This document shows, piece by piece, positions 1 through 11,634 of a stretch of 64,000 nucleotides of DNA. A model generated the notes under the pieces. The model did not search any database. It had not been told where the DNA came from and was given only the letters and a program-made list of their open reading frames with translations. The position numbers and the translations under genes were made by a program. Source of the stretch: Dugong dugon. Its lineage: Eukaryota; Chordata; Mammalia; Sirenia; Dugongidae. Within the stretch, counting starts at the first letter, position 1. Each line of letters opens with the position of its first letter. Location: positions 24,288,501 through 24,352,500 of the forward strand of contig CM057476.1 in the NCBI GenBank assembly GCA_030035585.1, written 5' to 3'.

Positions 1-420
1 TATTGTACTTCAGGTGAAGGTTTACAGAACAAATAGTTTCTCATGAAACAGTAGTACACGTGTTGTTTTATGACATTGGTCAACAACCCCACAACATATT
101 AACCCTCTAAATTCTCAACCTTTTTTTTTTTGGTGAAAATACACATAGCCAAAGATACACCGTTTCAAAAATTTCTACATACACAGTTCAGTGACATTGA
201 CTATGCTCTTCCAATTGTGCTGTTATTCTCACTTAAGATGAAGGCTTACAGAACAAAATAGTTTCTCATTTAACAGTTACTACAAATGTTGCCCTGTGAC
301 AATGGTTAACAATCTCACAACACATCAACAATATCCTTACTCAACCTTGTGTTCCCTATCACCAGCTTCCTTGTCCCCTTCTGCCTTCTGGCCCTTGTGA
401 GGACCCTTTTTATGTGACAA
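1..420 (-). mobile_element. LINE-1 3' tail with duplicated end modules
   Basis: This is the 3' UTR end of an L1 lying antisense to the gene. It has three parts: a terminal module (about 1-118), a different L1-like tail segment (about 120-235), and a second diverged copy of the terminal module (about 236-420). The same order recurs at 1556-1960, so it is a subfamily feature and not a local accident. The element is 5'-truncated and has no coding sequence. Confidence 0.8.
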
Positions 421-690
421 TTTGCTTCTCTCTTGCTGCTTTCGAGTCTCTCTTTGTATTTGTTTTTTTGAGAGTTTGATTATATTGCATCTCAGTGCAG
501 CTGACCAACTGATTTTCAGAGTTCTTACAAAGTTGACTCTACCAATTTATGGCTGTTTTTCTTGTGGAGGAGATGGGAGCTTGGAACTGCTCAGACTGCC
601 ATTTTCTGTTCTGTTAGCAGTAACTTTTTCATGGGGGATGTGTGTCTGTTTCTCTCTCAGAGACATTTAATAGTTTACATCAGTGTTTCA
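421..690 (-). mobile_element. Old L1 fragment, 5' region
   Basis: This segment resembles the antisense L1 ORF1 and 5' UTR sequence seen at 18540-18620 and 20320-20420, but is compressed into a short piece with an internal deletion. It abuts the L1 tail at 1-420. No intact reading frame relates to L1 proteins. Confidence 0.5.
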
Positions 691-1061
691 GGCAATTGCT
701 GATTTGACTAGATGTTCCACATAAAAGGTCTTTTGGTTTCATAATGTGTGATATCTCCCATCTCAGATTCTCAGTGTGTGAAATAAAAGGTTTGAGAGAT
801 CTTCCACTAAAGAAGAAACTTATTTAACTTTGTTCATGCCAGTATCCTAAGGAACTAGGGTTTCCTTGGGACGTATTTTTGGAAACGTTGCTTTATATTA
901 CTGTGCATGATAGTAGTAGAATGTAGACTCTTTTCTTAATTTAATGTGAACCAAAATTATTACTCTGCCTTTTTTTTTTTTTTTTAATGAGAAATAGGGA
1001 ATGCTGTAATAGTAGGATCAAGTGTTTTTCACTTTTAGTATACCTATGAACTTAACAATTG

Positions 1062-1214
1062 AACACTGGTGGCATAGTGGTTAAGAGCTTGGCTGCTAAC
1101 CTAAAGGTCGGGAGTTGAAATATACCAGGTGCTCCTTGGAAACCCTGTTGGGCAGTTCTACTCTCCTGTAGGGTCGCTATGAGTTGGAATTGGCTCAAAG
1201 GGAATGGGTTTGGA
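1062..1214 (+). mobile_element. AfroSINE copy
   Basis: This is a tRNA-derived SINE. The A-box-like start (CTGGTGGCATAGTGGTTAAG), the B-box-like region and the tail with a Gly-Trp-rich looking 'gagttggaat...gggtttgg' ending are all recognisable. It is diverged and lacks a long poly-T tract. Confidence 0.9.
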
Positions 1215-1555
1215 ACCTAACAATTCATTTTGCTTTTAAAGCCTGTTATTGCTGTTTTTATGTTGTACTCATGAATTTTCAGATACAGAATTTGTCTCTA
1301 TTACTTATGGCTAGTATTGGCCATAAACAGAGTCATGATCACCATAGTTTTCAAAATGAAATCAGGCTTACACCTTGTCAGTGTCTTACATGTTGCTTTG
1401 ATGATGAGATAATATAATTATGAATCAAGACTGTTCAGGAAAATCCTAGTTATTTGGTAAATGTTGCACAGTTTATGCACTTTCAAGCAATATGTAGCAT
1501 GATCATATCTTTTTATTTTTTTATATTTTTTTGGAATTAAAAAAAATTTTTTTTA

Positions 1556-3835
1556 TTGTACTTCAGATGAAGGTTTACAGAACAAACAGCCTTTCATGAA
1601 GCAGCAGTACACATATTCTATGACATTGGTCAGCAATCCCACGACATGTCAACCCTCTCCCTTCTCGACCTTTTTTTTTTTTTTGGTGAAAATATACATA
1701 ACCAAAGATACACCATTTCAAAAATTTCTACATGCACAGTTCAGTGACATTGACTATGCTCTTCCAATGGTGCTGCCATTCTCACTTTAGATGAAGTTTT
1801 ACAGAACAAAATAGTTTCTGTTAAACAGTACACATGTTGCCCTATGACGATGGTTAACAACCTCACAACACATCAACACTAACCTTACTCAACCTTGGGT
1901 TCTCTGTCACCAGCTTTCCTGTCCCCTTCTGCCTCCTAGTCCCTGTCCCTGGACTGCTGTGCCTCACTAGTCCCATTTGGTCCTATGGGGCTGTCCACTC
2001 CCCTGCTGAACGGTGAACCACGGAAGTGACTTCACCACTGAGCCAAAAGGGTGTCTGGGGGCCATACTTTCAGGATTTCTCCAGTCTCCTTAGGTCAGTA
2101 GATCTGGTCTTTTTTTTTGTGAGTTAGAATTTTGTTCTACATCCTTCTCCAGCTCTGTCCAGAACCCTCTGTTGTGATCCTGGTCAGAGCAGTCAGTGGT
2201 GGTAGCCGGGCACCATCTAGCTGTACTGGACTCAGTCCGGTGGAGACCTTGGTAGCTGTGGACAATTAGTCCTTCAGACTGATCTTTTCCTTGTATCCTG
2301 TTCTCTTCATTCTCCCTTGCTCCCGAAGGGATGAGACCAGTGGAGTATGTTAGATGGCTGCTCACAGGCTTTTAAGACCCGAGGCATTACTCACCAAGGT
2401 AGAATGTAGAACATTGCCTTTATAAACTGTGTTATGCCAGTTGAGCTAGATGTTCCCAGAGACTATGGTCCCCACAGCCCTCCGCCTAGCAATTCAGTCC
2501 CTCAAGGAGTTTGGATGTGTCTATGGAGCTTCCATGACCTTTCCTTGTACAAGTTGTGCTGGTTTCCCCAGTATTGTGTTCTGTCTCACCCTTCACCTGA
2601 GATACCACTTATCTATTGCCTATTTAGTATTTCCCCCCCACCCCTCCCATCCCTGGTAACCAACAAAGATTGTTACATTTTGTGTGTGAACTTTTTCATG
2701 GGTTTTTACAATAGAGGTCTCATACAATGTTTGTCCTTTTGTGATTGACTTACTTCACTCAGCATAATGTGCTCCAGTTTCATCCATGTTATGAGATGGT
2801 TCACAGATTCATCGTTGTTCTTTCTCGTTGCATAGTACTCCATTGTGTGTATGTACCATAGTTTGTTTATCCATTCATCTGTTGATGGGCGTCTAGGTTG
2901 TTTCCATCGTTTTGCTATTGTGAACATTGCTACCATGAACATAGGTGTGCGTATGTCTATTCGAGTGACGACTCTTATTTCTCTAGGATATATTCCTAGG
3001 AGTGGGATTGCTGGATAGAATGGTATGTCTATTTCTAGCTTTCTGAGGAAGCTCCGTATTGTTTTCCAAAATGGTTGTACCATTTTGCATTCCCACCAGC
3101 AGTGCATTAGAGTTCCGATCTCCCCGCAGCCCCTCCAACATTTGCTATTTCCAGTGTTTTTGATTCTTGCCAGTAGTGCCGGGGTGAGATGGTATCTCAT
3201 TGTGGTTTTAATTTGCATTTCTCTAATGGCTAGTGATCGCGAGAATTTCCTCATGTGTTTGTTGGCCGCTTGAATGTCTTCTTTGGTGAAGTGTCTGTTC
3301 ATTTCCTTTGCCTATTTTTTAATAGGATTATTTGTCTTTTTGTTGTAGAGGTGTTGGATTTTCTTGTAGATTATGGAGATTAGACCTTTGTCTGACTTGT
3401 ACTGTCCAAACATTTTTTCCCAGTCTGTAGGTTCTCTTTTTACTTTTTTGGTGAAGTCTTTTGAAGAGCATAGGTTTTTGATTTTCAGAAGATCCCAGTT
3501 ATCTAGTTTATCTTCTGGGGTTTGTGTGTTGATGGTTATGGTTTGTATCCTGTTAATGCCATGTATTAAGGCCTGTAGCGTTAGTCCTATTTTTTCTTTT
3601 ATGAACTTTATATTTTTTGGCTTTATATTTAGGTCTTTGATCCATTTTGAATTAGTTTTTGTATATGGTGAGGTATGGGTCCTGTTTCATTTTTTTGCAG
3701 ATGGATATCTAGATTTGCCAGCACCATTTGTTAAAAAGACTGTCTTTTCCCCATTTGATGGACTTTGGACCCTTGTCGAAGATCAGGTGACCGTAGGTGG
3801 ATGGATTTACATCTGGGTTCTCACATTCTTTTATT
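1556..3835 (-). mobile_element. LINE-1, ORF2 C-terminus plus 3' UTR
   Basis: This is a 5'-truncated antisense L1 of about 2.3 kb. The 3' end is at the low coordinate with the same duplicated-tail structure as 1-420. The 3' UTR runs to about 2700 and the C-terminal part of ORF2 runs from there to about 3835. An open frame of 198 codons remains at 2706-3302, so this is among the younger L1 copies in the window. Confidence 0.92.
2706..3302 (-). pseudogene. L1 ORF2 C-terminal fragment
   Basis: This 198-residue open frame matches the C-terminal part of L1 ORF2p. It starts [10 protein letters not shown] and contains the cysteine-rich segment ([19 protein letters not shown]), followed by the conserved [16 protein letters not shown] and WYIHTMEYY motifs near the C-terminus. 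The endonuclease and reverse transcriptase domains are missing because the element is truncated upstream. It cannot act as an enzyme. The start codon is only the first in-frame ATG. Confidence 0.9.
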
Positions 3836-4429
3836 TTTGAAAAACTAATCAGAATACATTATTGGTTAGCCACTTTTGTTATGAAGAATTTGGAGAATAT
3901 AATTTGGTCACTGATATTTGAAACTTCAAGGATATTTTAATGTTTTGAATTGTCCTGGAAATCTAGGACATGATATCTCTGTAATGAGAGGAATATAGTG
4001 GTTGCCCATGTTGGAGATTAGAGCTGCTTTTCTTCCTCCTGTCGGTGGAATTCTCTCTCTGTAGAATTTTTTTTTTCTATGCTAATACCTCTGTGAGGAG
4101 TTATCACTTTTTAAAAAAATTATTTTTAAGTCTGTCATTTTTGTACATGTTAGGGTGTTATACCAGATCAAATCAGATCCACCCTCTTTAAATGGAGGGA
4201 ATGAGCTAGGTCTTAAAGGAAGAGCTGGAGAAGAAAATTACACTTAAAAAAAAAAGTTCACTTAGGGCTTGCCCTGCTTAGACTTGTAAGCTACCTTTCC
4301 TGATACTACTGTGTTAAATTTCTTCCCCTGGGACTCTAATGCTATTTATAATTTTTCTGTTTTAAAAATGAATAACACTTGACTCATTTACTCCCTTTGT
4401 TTTTTATTTTTTTCCTTCCATGACTCAAA

Positions 4430-4740
4430 GGAACAATGGTTTATTTTTCACTCATGCAACATATCTACCATGGGTTAGCAAGTGGGCTGTGCTCTTCAGT
4501 CACTCAGGGACAGTGACTAAAGCTCCACTATGACACATGCTTCTAAATTGCTTTAGGGCAAGAGAATGTGGTGAATTGTGCACTAGTTTGCAAAGCTTCC
4601 ACCTGGAAGTGTCATATGTCACTTGAACATATTTCATTGGCCAAAGCAAGTCCATACTGTCTACTTTCTGAACCAGAATGTTTGTGAACAATCCTAATGA
4701 ATACTAGAGGTAGCATTTGCTTTCTTGTGCTCCCAGGTCC
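4430..4740. repeat. Ancient mammalian interspersed repeat, family not identified
   Basis: The organisation resembles widespread old mammalian repeats that begin with a 'toggtttattt'-like segment and end in 'cattggccaaagcaagtc'. A similar ending occurs at 14905-14930 in this window. I cannot assign a family by eye. Confidence 0.4.
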
Positions 4741-5507
4741 TATTGTTATTCCACGTGATTCCCACCCCCGCCACCTCCCATTTTTATGAAACTTTTCTAT
4801 ATCCTTCATTTCTTCCTCACTACTGCTCTTTCTGCTTCCCTTCTATAAATGAATCTGGCTTTCCTGTTAATGATATTACTTCCTGTGAAATTCCTCCCAG
4901 TATAGGCTTCTCCTTTTCCCTTCCTTTATCCCCAACATAGAGGGCAATGAAGAAGGGTCAACATCCTTTGTTCTCCATTGCCAAATGCAGATTATTTTTC
5001 TGGTTGAAATTTAGCAGTCTCTCATCTTTCCAGCTGTCTCATGCCACCCTCCTTCCATCCTAGCTGCTATGGTATACTAAGCCCCATGGTGCTTTTTTTT
5101 TAACTTTTATTGTGGCAAAATTTATGTAATAAAACATTTCTACAATTTTTATATGTACAGTTCAGTGACATTAACTATATTTAACACGTTATGCAATAGT
5201 CACCATTATCTTCTTCCAAAATTTTTTATAACCCTTAATAAAAACTTCCTGCCTCTTAAGCAAAACACGCCCCCCTTCCCCTCCCACTTGCTTCCCTTCC
5301 TACCTTTCACCTCCAAACTTTTGTCTCTATGCATTTGCCTATTCTGGACATTTCATATAAGTAAGATCATACAATATTTTTCCTTTTATGTCTGATTTAT
5401 TTCACTTAGCATAATGTTTTTAAGATTCATCCATGTTTTAGCTTGTATCAGAATTTTATTTCTCTTTGTGGCTGAATAATATTCCACTGTATGGATATAT
5501 TACATTT

Positions 5508-6016
5508 TTTTTTAAAAGTGTTAAAATGCAAAGATGTTACTTTGAGCTGTGAGGTGTGCCTCGCCCAAGCCATGGTATTTTCAGTCACCTCATATGCATG
5601 TGAAAGCTGGACAGTGAATAAGGTAGACCAAAGAAGAATTGATGCATTTGAATCATGGTGTTGGCAAAGAGTATTGAATATACCATGGACTGCTAGAAGA
5701 ATGAACAAATCTACCTTGGAGAAGTACAGCCAGAATGCTCCATAGAAGGGAGGATAATGAGAATTCATTTTTATATTCTTTGTACATGTTATCAAGAGGG
5801 ACCAGTCCCTGGAGAAGGACATCATACTTGGTAAAGTGGAGGGTCAGCGAAAAAGAGAAAGACCCTCAATAAGATGGATTGACGTAGTGGCTGCAGTAAT
5901 GGGGTCAAACATATCAACGGTTATGAGGGTGGTGCAGGACTGGGTAGTGTTTCATTCTGTTGTACATAGTGTTGCTATGAGTTGGAACTGACTCAGCTGC
6001 ACCTAACAGCAACAAC
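5508..6016 (+). mobile_element. RTE LINE 3' end (BovB-like class)
   Basis: This is the final part of an RTE ORF and its short 3' UTR. The frame 5491-5745 carries remnants of the RTE C-terminal region (YACESWTVNK, WCWQRVLNIPWTARR). The element ends in a CAACAAC-type tail at 6007-6016, as RTE elements do. The last 60 bases resemble the AfroSINE tail. It is inserted in an older L1. Confidence 0.85.
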
Positions 6017-6193
6017 TCTGTTTTACTTATCCGTTTAGCTGTTGATAGACACTTGGGTTGTTTCCACCTTTTGGTTATTGTGAGTAATGCTGCAGTGAAC
6101 ATTGATATGCAAATACCTGTGTGAGTTCTTGCTTTCAGTTCTTTTGGGTATATACCTAGGAGTGTAATTGCTGGGTCATAGGTAGTTCTAAAA

Positions 6194-6397
6194 GGAGCTC
6201 TGGTGGCGCAGTGATTAAGAGCTCGGCTGCTAACTGAAAGGTTGGCGGTTCAGACCCACCAGTTGCTCCACAGGAAAAAACACCTGGCGATCTGCTCCCA
6301 TAGAGATTACAGGCTAGGAAACCCTGTGGGTCAGTTCTACTCTGTCCTATAGGGTCTCTATGAGTCGGAATCAACTCGATGGCAATGAGTTTGGTTT
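6194..6397 (+). mobile_element. AfroSINE copy
   Basis: This is a nearly full-length copy running from GGAGCTCTGGTGGCGCAGTG to the tail ending in ggcaatgagtttggttt. It contains the central extra segment (ggaaaaaacacctggcgatc) seen in the longer subtype. It is inserted in the L1 at 5090-7355. Confidence 0.93.
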
Positions 6398-6561
6398 CGA
6401 ATGACTAAAGATGTTGAGCTTCTTTTCATATACTTATTGGCCGTTTGTTTATCTTCTTTAGTGAAGTGTCTATTCAAGTTGTTTGTCCATTTTTAAAAAA
6501 TTAGGTTGTCTTTTTGTTGTTGAGTTATAGGAGTTCTTTATATATTCTGAATATTAAACCT

Positions 6562-6938
6562 GTCTTGGTTTCCTAGTGCTCCTATTGCAGAAATACCACA
6601 AGTGGGTGGCTTTAAAGAACAGAAAATTTTTTCCCATAGCTCTGGAGCTGAAAGTTCAAATCCAGGTCTGGGCCATGTTGATTCCTTCCTTGTCCGTAGC
6701 CCCACGTGTTCCTTGATTCCTTGGTGATCCATACATGGCATCTTTTCCCCCATGTATGCATTTCTCTGTGTCTCATCTGCTTTTTTTATAACTCAGAAAT
6801 GATTAGCTTTGGAACCCACCCTACTTGGGTATGATTTAATTAACATAACAGAGAAAACCCTATTTTCAAACAGGAAACATCCACAGGTTAGCATTCCAAC
6901 ACATATTTTGGGGGCACATAATTTAATCCACAGCAAAC
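6562..6938 (+). repeat. Mosaic repeat, copy 1
   Basis: Head (gaaataccacaagtgggtgg) and tail (tttgggggcacataattt) match the element at 32553-33048, while the middle differs. It is inserted in an L1, since L1 sequence resumes at 6939. The family was not identified. The strand is given relative to the copy at 32553. Confidence 0.6.
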
Positions 6939-7669
6939 TCTTATCAGATACATGGTTCCCAAACATTTTCTCCCAATCTGTATGTTATCTCTTCACTTTG
7001 CTGATAAACTCCTTTGATGCACAAAATGTTTTAATTTTGATGAAGTCCCATTGGTCTATTTTGTTTTTGGTTGCTTGAGATTTTGATATCATATCTGTAA
7101 TCCATTGCTGAAAACTATGTTTCGAAGCATTACTCCTATGTTTTGTTATAAGAAGTTGATGGTTTTAGTTCTTACATTTAGATCTTTGAACCAGCTGAGT
7201 TAATTTTTTTATGTGGTGTGAGGTACGGGTCCAACTTCATTCTTTTGCATATGGAAATCCAGTTGTCATATCACCATTTATTGAAGAAACTATTTTTTCT
7301 TCACTGGATAAACTTAGCATCCTTGTTGAAAATCAGTTGGCCATAGCCGTATGGAGTTTTCTTTGGTTTCGAGCTCCCTTTGGTTTTGAGGTCACTTATA
7401 AAGTCATAGAAAACTTAGTGATTCTGAAAAATAAACACTGAAAGCAGATCTTAAATTGCCAGTATGAAATTTATAGATTTTTAATTGCGGGGGTGGGGGG
7501 AGAGGGTTTGTCTCCACAAACTTGTATTTGTCTTTGAAATTCCATGGTAGTGGCCAAATTATAGTTACCAAGTATTGCCAGTTTAAAGATATTCAATGGT
7601 ACATTAAACTTATTTTTAACAGTTTATTTATTTTTATAAAAACTTGATGTAAAAACAGTTTGGGGGCAG

Positions 7670-8330
7670 TGTCTGACCTCTTCTAACTTCACAAGGGGGA
7701 AGGAGAACTAAGACTAACAGTCCAAGACTGATTGGTATGAGGCAGGAGTCAGACATGCCACCTCTTTCTGCCATCTTTACCAATTCTGACACCAACTCTC
7801 CCTCCCACAGCACTCTACTTCTCTGCTGGGTTCAGTAATTCATTGCAGTGGCCACACAGAACTCACAGACCATACTTAAGATTATGGGGTTTATTAGGGA
7901 AGTAACAGGTTACAATTCAGACTCAGGAACACTCAAGATACAGTTTTTCCCTCAGGACAGCCTCTTCCCAGCTGTGCTCGAAGGCACGCCTTTCCCTGAC
8001 CCTAGGCCTCTCCCCAGAGGCAGTCAGCTTTCTCTCTCCAAGGGCCAGGAAGCCCACTGCGCCATCTCCTGCTACCAGGTCTCTGCTGCTGGGTCTTTCC
8101 TGCCACTCACTGCCTTCAGGGTTCCAGCTTGCTCTCTCTCTCCCAGTCTCCTGCTTCCAGGAGCTTCTCAGCGCAGAAATCCTGAGTCCAAAGGACGCAC
8201 TCTTCTCACCTAGCTTTTCTTCCTTGGTGGTGGTAGGATCCTCCTGTCTGCTCTGGAATTGACCCTATTTTAAGGCAAAACTGACCAGTCCTCTTGGGCG
8301 GTGACAGCTACCCTATCGTACAGTCCTGCC
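7670..8330. repeat. GC-richer LTR-like repeat
   Basis: This roughly 660-base block is clearly richer in G+C than its surroundings. It shares the segment at about 8155-8250 (ggagcttctcagcgcag and following) with the mosaic repeat at 32720-32800. It has the look of a solitary LTR or composite element. I see no retroviral genes. The open frame at 7848-8213 has no recognisable protein match. Confidence 0.45.
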
Positions 8331-8864
8331 CAATCACCTGGGTGAGAGTTACAAGACCAGGGCTAGAAAGGCCACACACAAAAGTAATTAATTGCACCAT
8401 ACTTGCCTGTGCTCATTGTATAACATTTGGATGAAAGAGGAAAGTTTAAGAGAATACCCCATAATCTTATATCCAGAAATAATTCAGTGTAGTTAATATT
8501 TTCGTCTTGTTCCTTTCATGATTTTCTAAGTGCAAGTATCTTAACATGGTTGAGATCATACTGTCTGCATAGATTTGTATTTTGTTTTGTCCCTCGGTAT
8601 AACATTAAGTTGCCAAGGTGGGGGAAAAGTTGCCGAGGAAAAGCCTGAGTATTCTTTGGCATTCATTCATTATCTCAATCAATCAGTCAGTCAACACACA
8701 CACATATGTATGCATTCATACATGTATATTTGAGGCAATGTGCTGCTTCATGGAAAGCTTACTGTATTTCAAGGCACAAAACCATAATGTAAAGCAGACT
8801 ATGAAGAATGTCCAGATTCTCTGGAGGTTCAGACGGGGACCCCACTAGATTATCTGAAGTTTGT

Positions 8865-8888
8865 CTGACAAAGTTTCTTTGTTTGTAG
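8865..8888 (+). promoter_or_regulatory. TTC28: 3' splice site of the TTC28 exon
   Basis: The acceptor AG is at 8887-8888 after a T-rich tract. A branch-point-like CTGAC lies at 8865-8869 with its A about 20 nt upstream of the cut, a normal distance. Confidence 0.85.
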
Positions 8889-9167
8889 ATTCCTTTCTTT
8901 GGTGCTAAGACTATTGGCCGAAGAAGTCCTGATGGACCAGTGCTGAGCAAAGCTGAGTTTGTTGAGAAAGTTCGTCAGAGTAACCAGGCCTGTCATGATG
9001 GAGATTTCCACACAGCTATTGTTCTGTATAATGAAGCCCTGGCTGTTGACCCTCAAAACTGCATCTTATACAGCAATAGATCTGCAGCCTACATGAAAAT
9101 CCAGCAGTATGACAAGGCACTGGATGATGCCATCAAAGCCCGACTTCTCAATCCCAAATGGCCAAAG
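8889..9167 (+). CDS. TTC28: TTC28 internal coding exon (TPR repeats 1-2)
   Basis: This exon of 279 nt encodes 93 residues in phase 0 at both ends. Residues 1-20 form a linker (FFGAKTIGRRSPDGPVLSK region). Residues 22-55 form a first tetratricopeptide unit (KVRQSNQACHDGDFHTAIVL) and residues 58-89 a second (YSNRSAAYMKIQQYDKALDD), ending NPKWPK. This matches the N-terminal TPR region of TTC28, a large scaffold of many TPRs with a C-terminal CHAT domain, reported at the centrosome, spindle midzone and midbody in dividing cells. The two-helix A and B signature residues (A43, Y47, A50, P55, N63, A66, Y68, Y74, A77) are all present, so the exon looks functional. The boundaries come from the AG at 8887-8888 and the GT at 9168-9169. 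The next human residue after WPK is alanine, which would come from the next exon, outside this window. The identification rests on protein recall, not a search. Confidence 0.95.
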
Positions 9168-9173
9168 GTAGAA
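9168..9173 (+). promoter_or_regulatory. TTC28: 5' splice site of the TTC28 exon
   Basis: The junction is AAAG then GTAGAA. The GT and the preceding AAG are standard. Positions +4 to +6 depart from the consensus, so this is a moderate donor. The frame stays open past it to 9236, which a retained-intron transcript would translate. Confidence 0.85.
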
Positions 9174-9839
9174 ATTTCATTTACTTTCACAGAGTCTTCT
9201 GCACTGATTTCTTATTTTAATGTAACATTTTATTGATTCAGTGCTGTCATTAATATTTGAACAATATGTACTTCAACAGAATGTAGAATGGCTGTGTTGA
9301 GCTGGACCACTAAGTGAATGGCTTCCTTTTTTGTGCTGTGGAAGTATGCTTTCCATATCCAAGTTCGATTCTTCTGTACTTTTCAGATTTGAATTTTTTT
9401 GCTTAGCTCCTTGATAGAATTCATTGTAGTTACTTATGTAAGTTTTGGACCTTGCTTTTTTTTCCAAGTGTTTTAGATAGGATATGATGATTATGTTTCT
9501 TTCCTTCAATTCAAAATAATTAACATTAGTTCCCTGTCAATGACTGCTTATTTTCAGAATGTTATTTTTTTCAGGGAAACGTTTTTCCCCCTAATAAATC
9601 ATTGTTGTTATCTATATTTCTTTAAACAGTGCAAGGCTTGTGTTATTGTCTTTGTTTTGTATATAGTTTATACTCAGTGAGTCTACCTGTCCTTTAGCTC
9701 CCAGTTTATTTTAGAAGAACATGTTATGCCACTTAACTGGGATGTCCCATAAAACTATGACCCTAAACTTTCAAACCAAGAAACCAAATTCCATGAGGTA
9801 TTTGGTTGTACATAAGCAGTCTCAGCAGCTACTTTCTCT

Positions 9840-10690
9840 CTCTTTTTTTTTTTTGTTGTTATAAATTTGTCTATCACACAACTTTTGCCAGCTGAACTTT
9901 TTTCAGGTATACAGCTTATTTATAGTAATTATATTAATTGACTGTTCAACCCTACATTTAACCAATGTGATTCTGCCATCACTGTAAACTGAAACTCAGT
10001 ATTCCATCAGCAATACACTCCCCACCTTCCCCCTCCCTCCTGCCCCAGTAACCACTAATAAACTTTGGTGTCCATACATTTGCTTGTTTTGTCTTTTCAT
10101 ATAAGTGAAGTCATAAAATATTTGTCCATTTCTGATTGACTTAGTATAATGTTTTCAAGCTCCATTCATATTGTAGCATGTACCATGACTTCATTTGTCT
10201 TACTGGCTGAGTAGTATTCCATTGTATGTATGTACCACATTTTGTTTATCTATTGTATCCGTTGATGGGCATTTAGGTTGTTTCCACTTTTTGGCTATTA
10301 TGAATAGTGCTACGATGAACATTGGTGTACAAGTGCCTGAGTCTGCTTTTGAGTCTTTTGGGTATATACCTAGGTATGGAGTTGCATGGTCATATGGTAG
10401 TTCTATTTTTAGTTTTTTGAGAAACCGCCACGCTGTTTCCCACAATGGCTGTACCATTTTACATTCTCACCAGCAATGGATAAAGGTTTCAGTTTCCCAA
10501 CATCCTTGCCAACATTTATTTTCTGTTTTTTAAAAATTTTTCTTAGCCATCCTAGTGGGATCGAAATGGCGTCTTATTGTGGTTTTGATTTGTATCTCTC
10601 TGATGGCTAATGATGTTGAGCATCTTTTCATGTGTTTGGCGTCCATTTGAATGTTTTCTTTGGTGAAATGTCTATTAAAATAAGCCTATA
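9840..10690 (-). mobile_element. Old LINE-1, ORF2 C-terminus
   Basis: This is an antisense L1 fragment. The minus-strand frame 10200-10457 retains [16 protein letters not shown] and YLGIYP from the ORF2p C-terminus, then decays before the usual end. Both ends are truncated. Confidence 0.85.
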
Positions 10691-11634
10691 TTTTCTGATT
10701 AATGATATAGGGGGCTAAGAGTCACCAGGAGAAACTATGTTCCCGGGGTGCATACTTTAGTACAATTAAGTGGTCATAGGTGGTCACAGAGAAGTGTATC
10801 TGCTGCTGGAAGGCAGCTGCCTTCCTTCAACATACTCCCTGTGGTATCAGTGCTTTTAAATTTACTGAGGCTTGTTTCATTGCCTACTATATGGTTTATC
10901 TTGGTGAACTACTGTGAGCACTCAAAAAGAATGTGTGTTCTGCACTTGTGAGGTATAGGTCTGGAGAGTTAAGTCAAGGTGCTTGGTAGTTCTGTTAATA
11001 TCTTCTATGTCTTTGCTAATTTTTTTTGGGGGGGGGGCTAGTTATTCTATCAATTGCTGGAATAAAAAAGTTAAAAATCTCAGACTGAAATTTTGGCAGT
11101 GGCTATTTATTCCTTTAATATTGTAAAATTTTTGCTTGATGTATTTTGAAACCTTGTTAACATATACACCTTTATTATTATTTTTATCTCTATGAATTGA
11201 TAATATGTAGTGTCTCTCTTTATCTCTGGAGTACTTTTTGTAATAAAATCTATTTTGTTTGATAACATAGCCATTCTAGCCTTCTTCTGCTTATTCTTAG
11301 CATGATGTATCTTTTTCTGTCAATATATTTTCAAACTCTCTGTGCCTCTTTCTGTCAAAGTCATCTCTTTGGACAGCACATAGTTGTGTCTTGCTTTTTA
11401 AATCAATTTTGTCAACCTTTGCATTTTAATTGGAATTTTTGGCCATTAGCATATAATTCTATTATTAATATTGTTGAGTTTGAGTCTACTATTATTTATT
11501 TTCTTTGCTTTTTGGTCCTGTCTTCCTTTTTCTGCCCTTCATTGGTTTAATTGAATATTTTTTAGCATTTCTTTTAAGCTTTCAATTGGCCTTCTAGCTC
11601 TACTTCCTTTTTTACTGGTTGCTAAACATAATTA

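Larger units (their letters stand above)
5090..7355 (-). mobile_element. Old LINE-1 with three nested insertions
   Basis: This is an antisense L1 tail and ORF2 3' part, recognised in segments 5090-5507, 6017-6193, 6398-6561 and 6939-7355, which are collinear with L1. It is interrupted by an RTE 3' end (5508-6016), an AfroSINE (6194-6397) and a mosaic repeat (6562-6938). All three are therefore younger than the L1. The reading frames are broken. Confidence 0.85.
1..8888 (+). other. TTC28: Upstream intron of TTC28 (partial)
   Basis: This is all sequence before the exon at 8889, read as intron because the exon begins with a splice acceptor and no other host exon is visible. It is dominated by minus-strand L1, that is, antisense to the gene. 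The blocks 691-1061, 1215-1555, 3836-4429, 4741-5089, 7356-7669 and 8331-8864 hold nothing I can name beyond AT-rich intronic sequence. That this is an intron and not the 5' flank is inferred from the known TTC28 structure, in which a GC-rich first exon lies far upstream. No such exon is present here. Confidence 0.75.

Noticed and set aside
3373-3840. 155-codon plus-strand frame
   Set aside because: Antisense of L1 ORF2. The same sequence recurs at 55420-55880 with different stops.
5491-5745. Possible exon-like frame YACESWTVNK...
   Set aside because: It is the RTE C-terminal region inside a LINE, with no splice context as a host exon.
6194-6290. tRNA-like head with A and B boxes
   Set aside because: It is the head of an AfroSINE followed by the SINE tail. 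No true tRNA gene with complete arms and terminator was found anywhere in the window.
7848-8213. 121-codon frame in the GC-richer block
   Set aside because: No recognisable domain, and the block shares segments with a non-coding mosaic repeat.
9168-9236. Continuation of the TTC28 frame past 9167
   Set aside because: The donor GT at 9168 and the match ending at WPK show the exon ends. The extension (VEISFTFTESSALISYF) is intronic.
11020-11040. T8-G9 run as a possible G-quadruplex or regulatory site
   Set aside because: A single short G run without further G tracts; most likely slippage in old L1 sequence.
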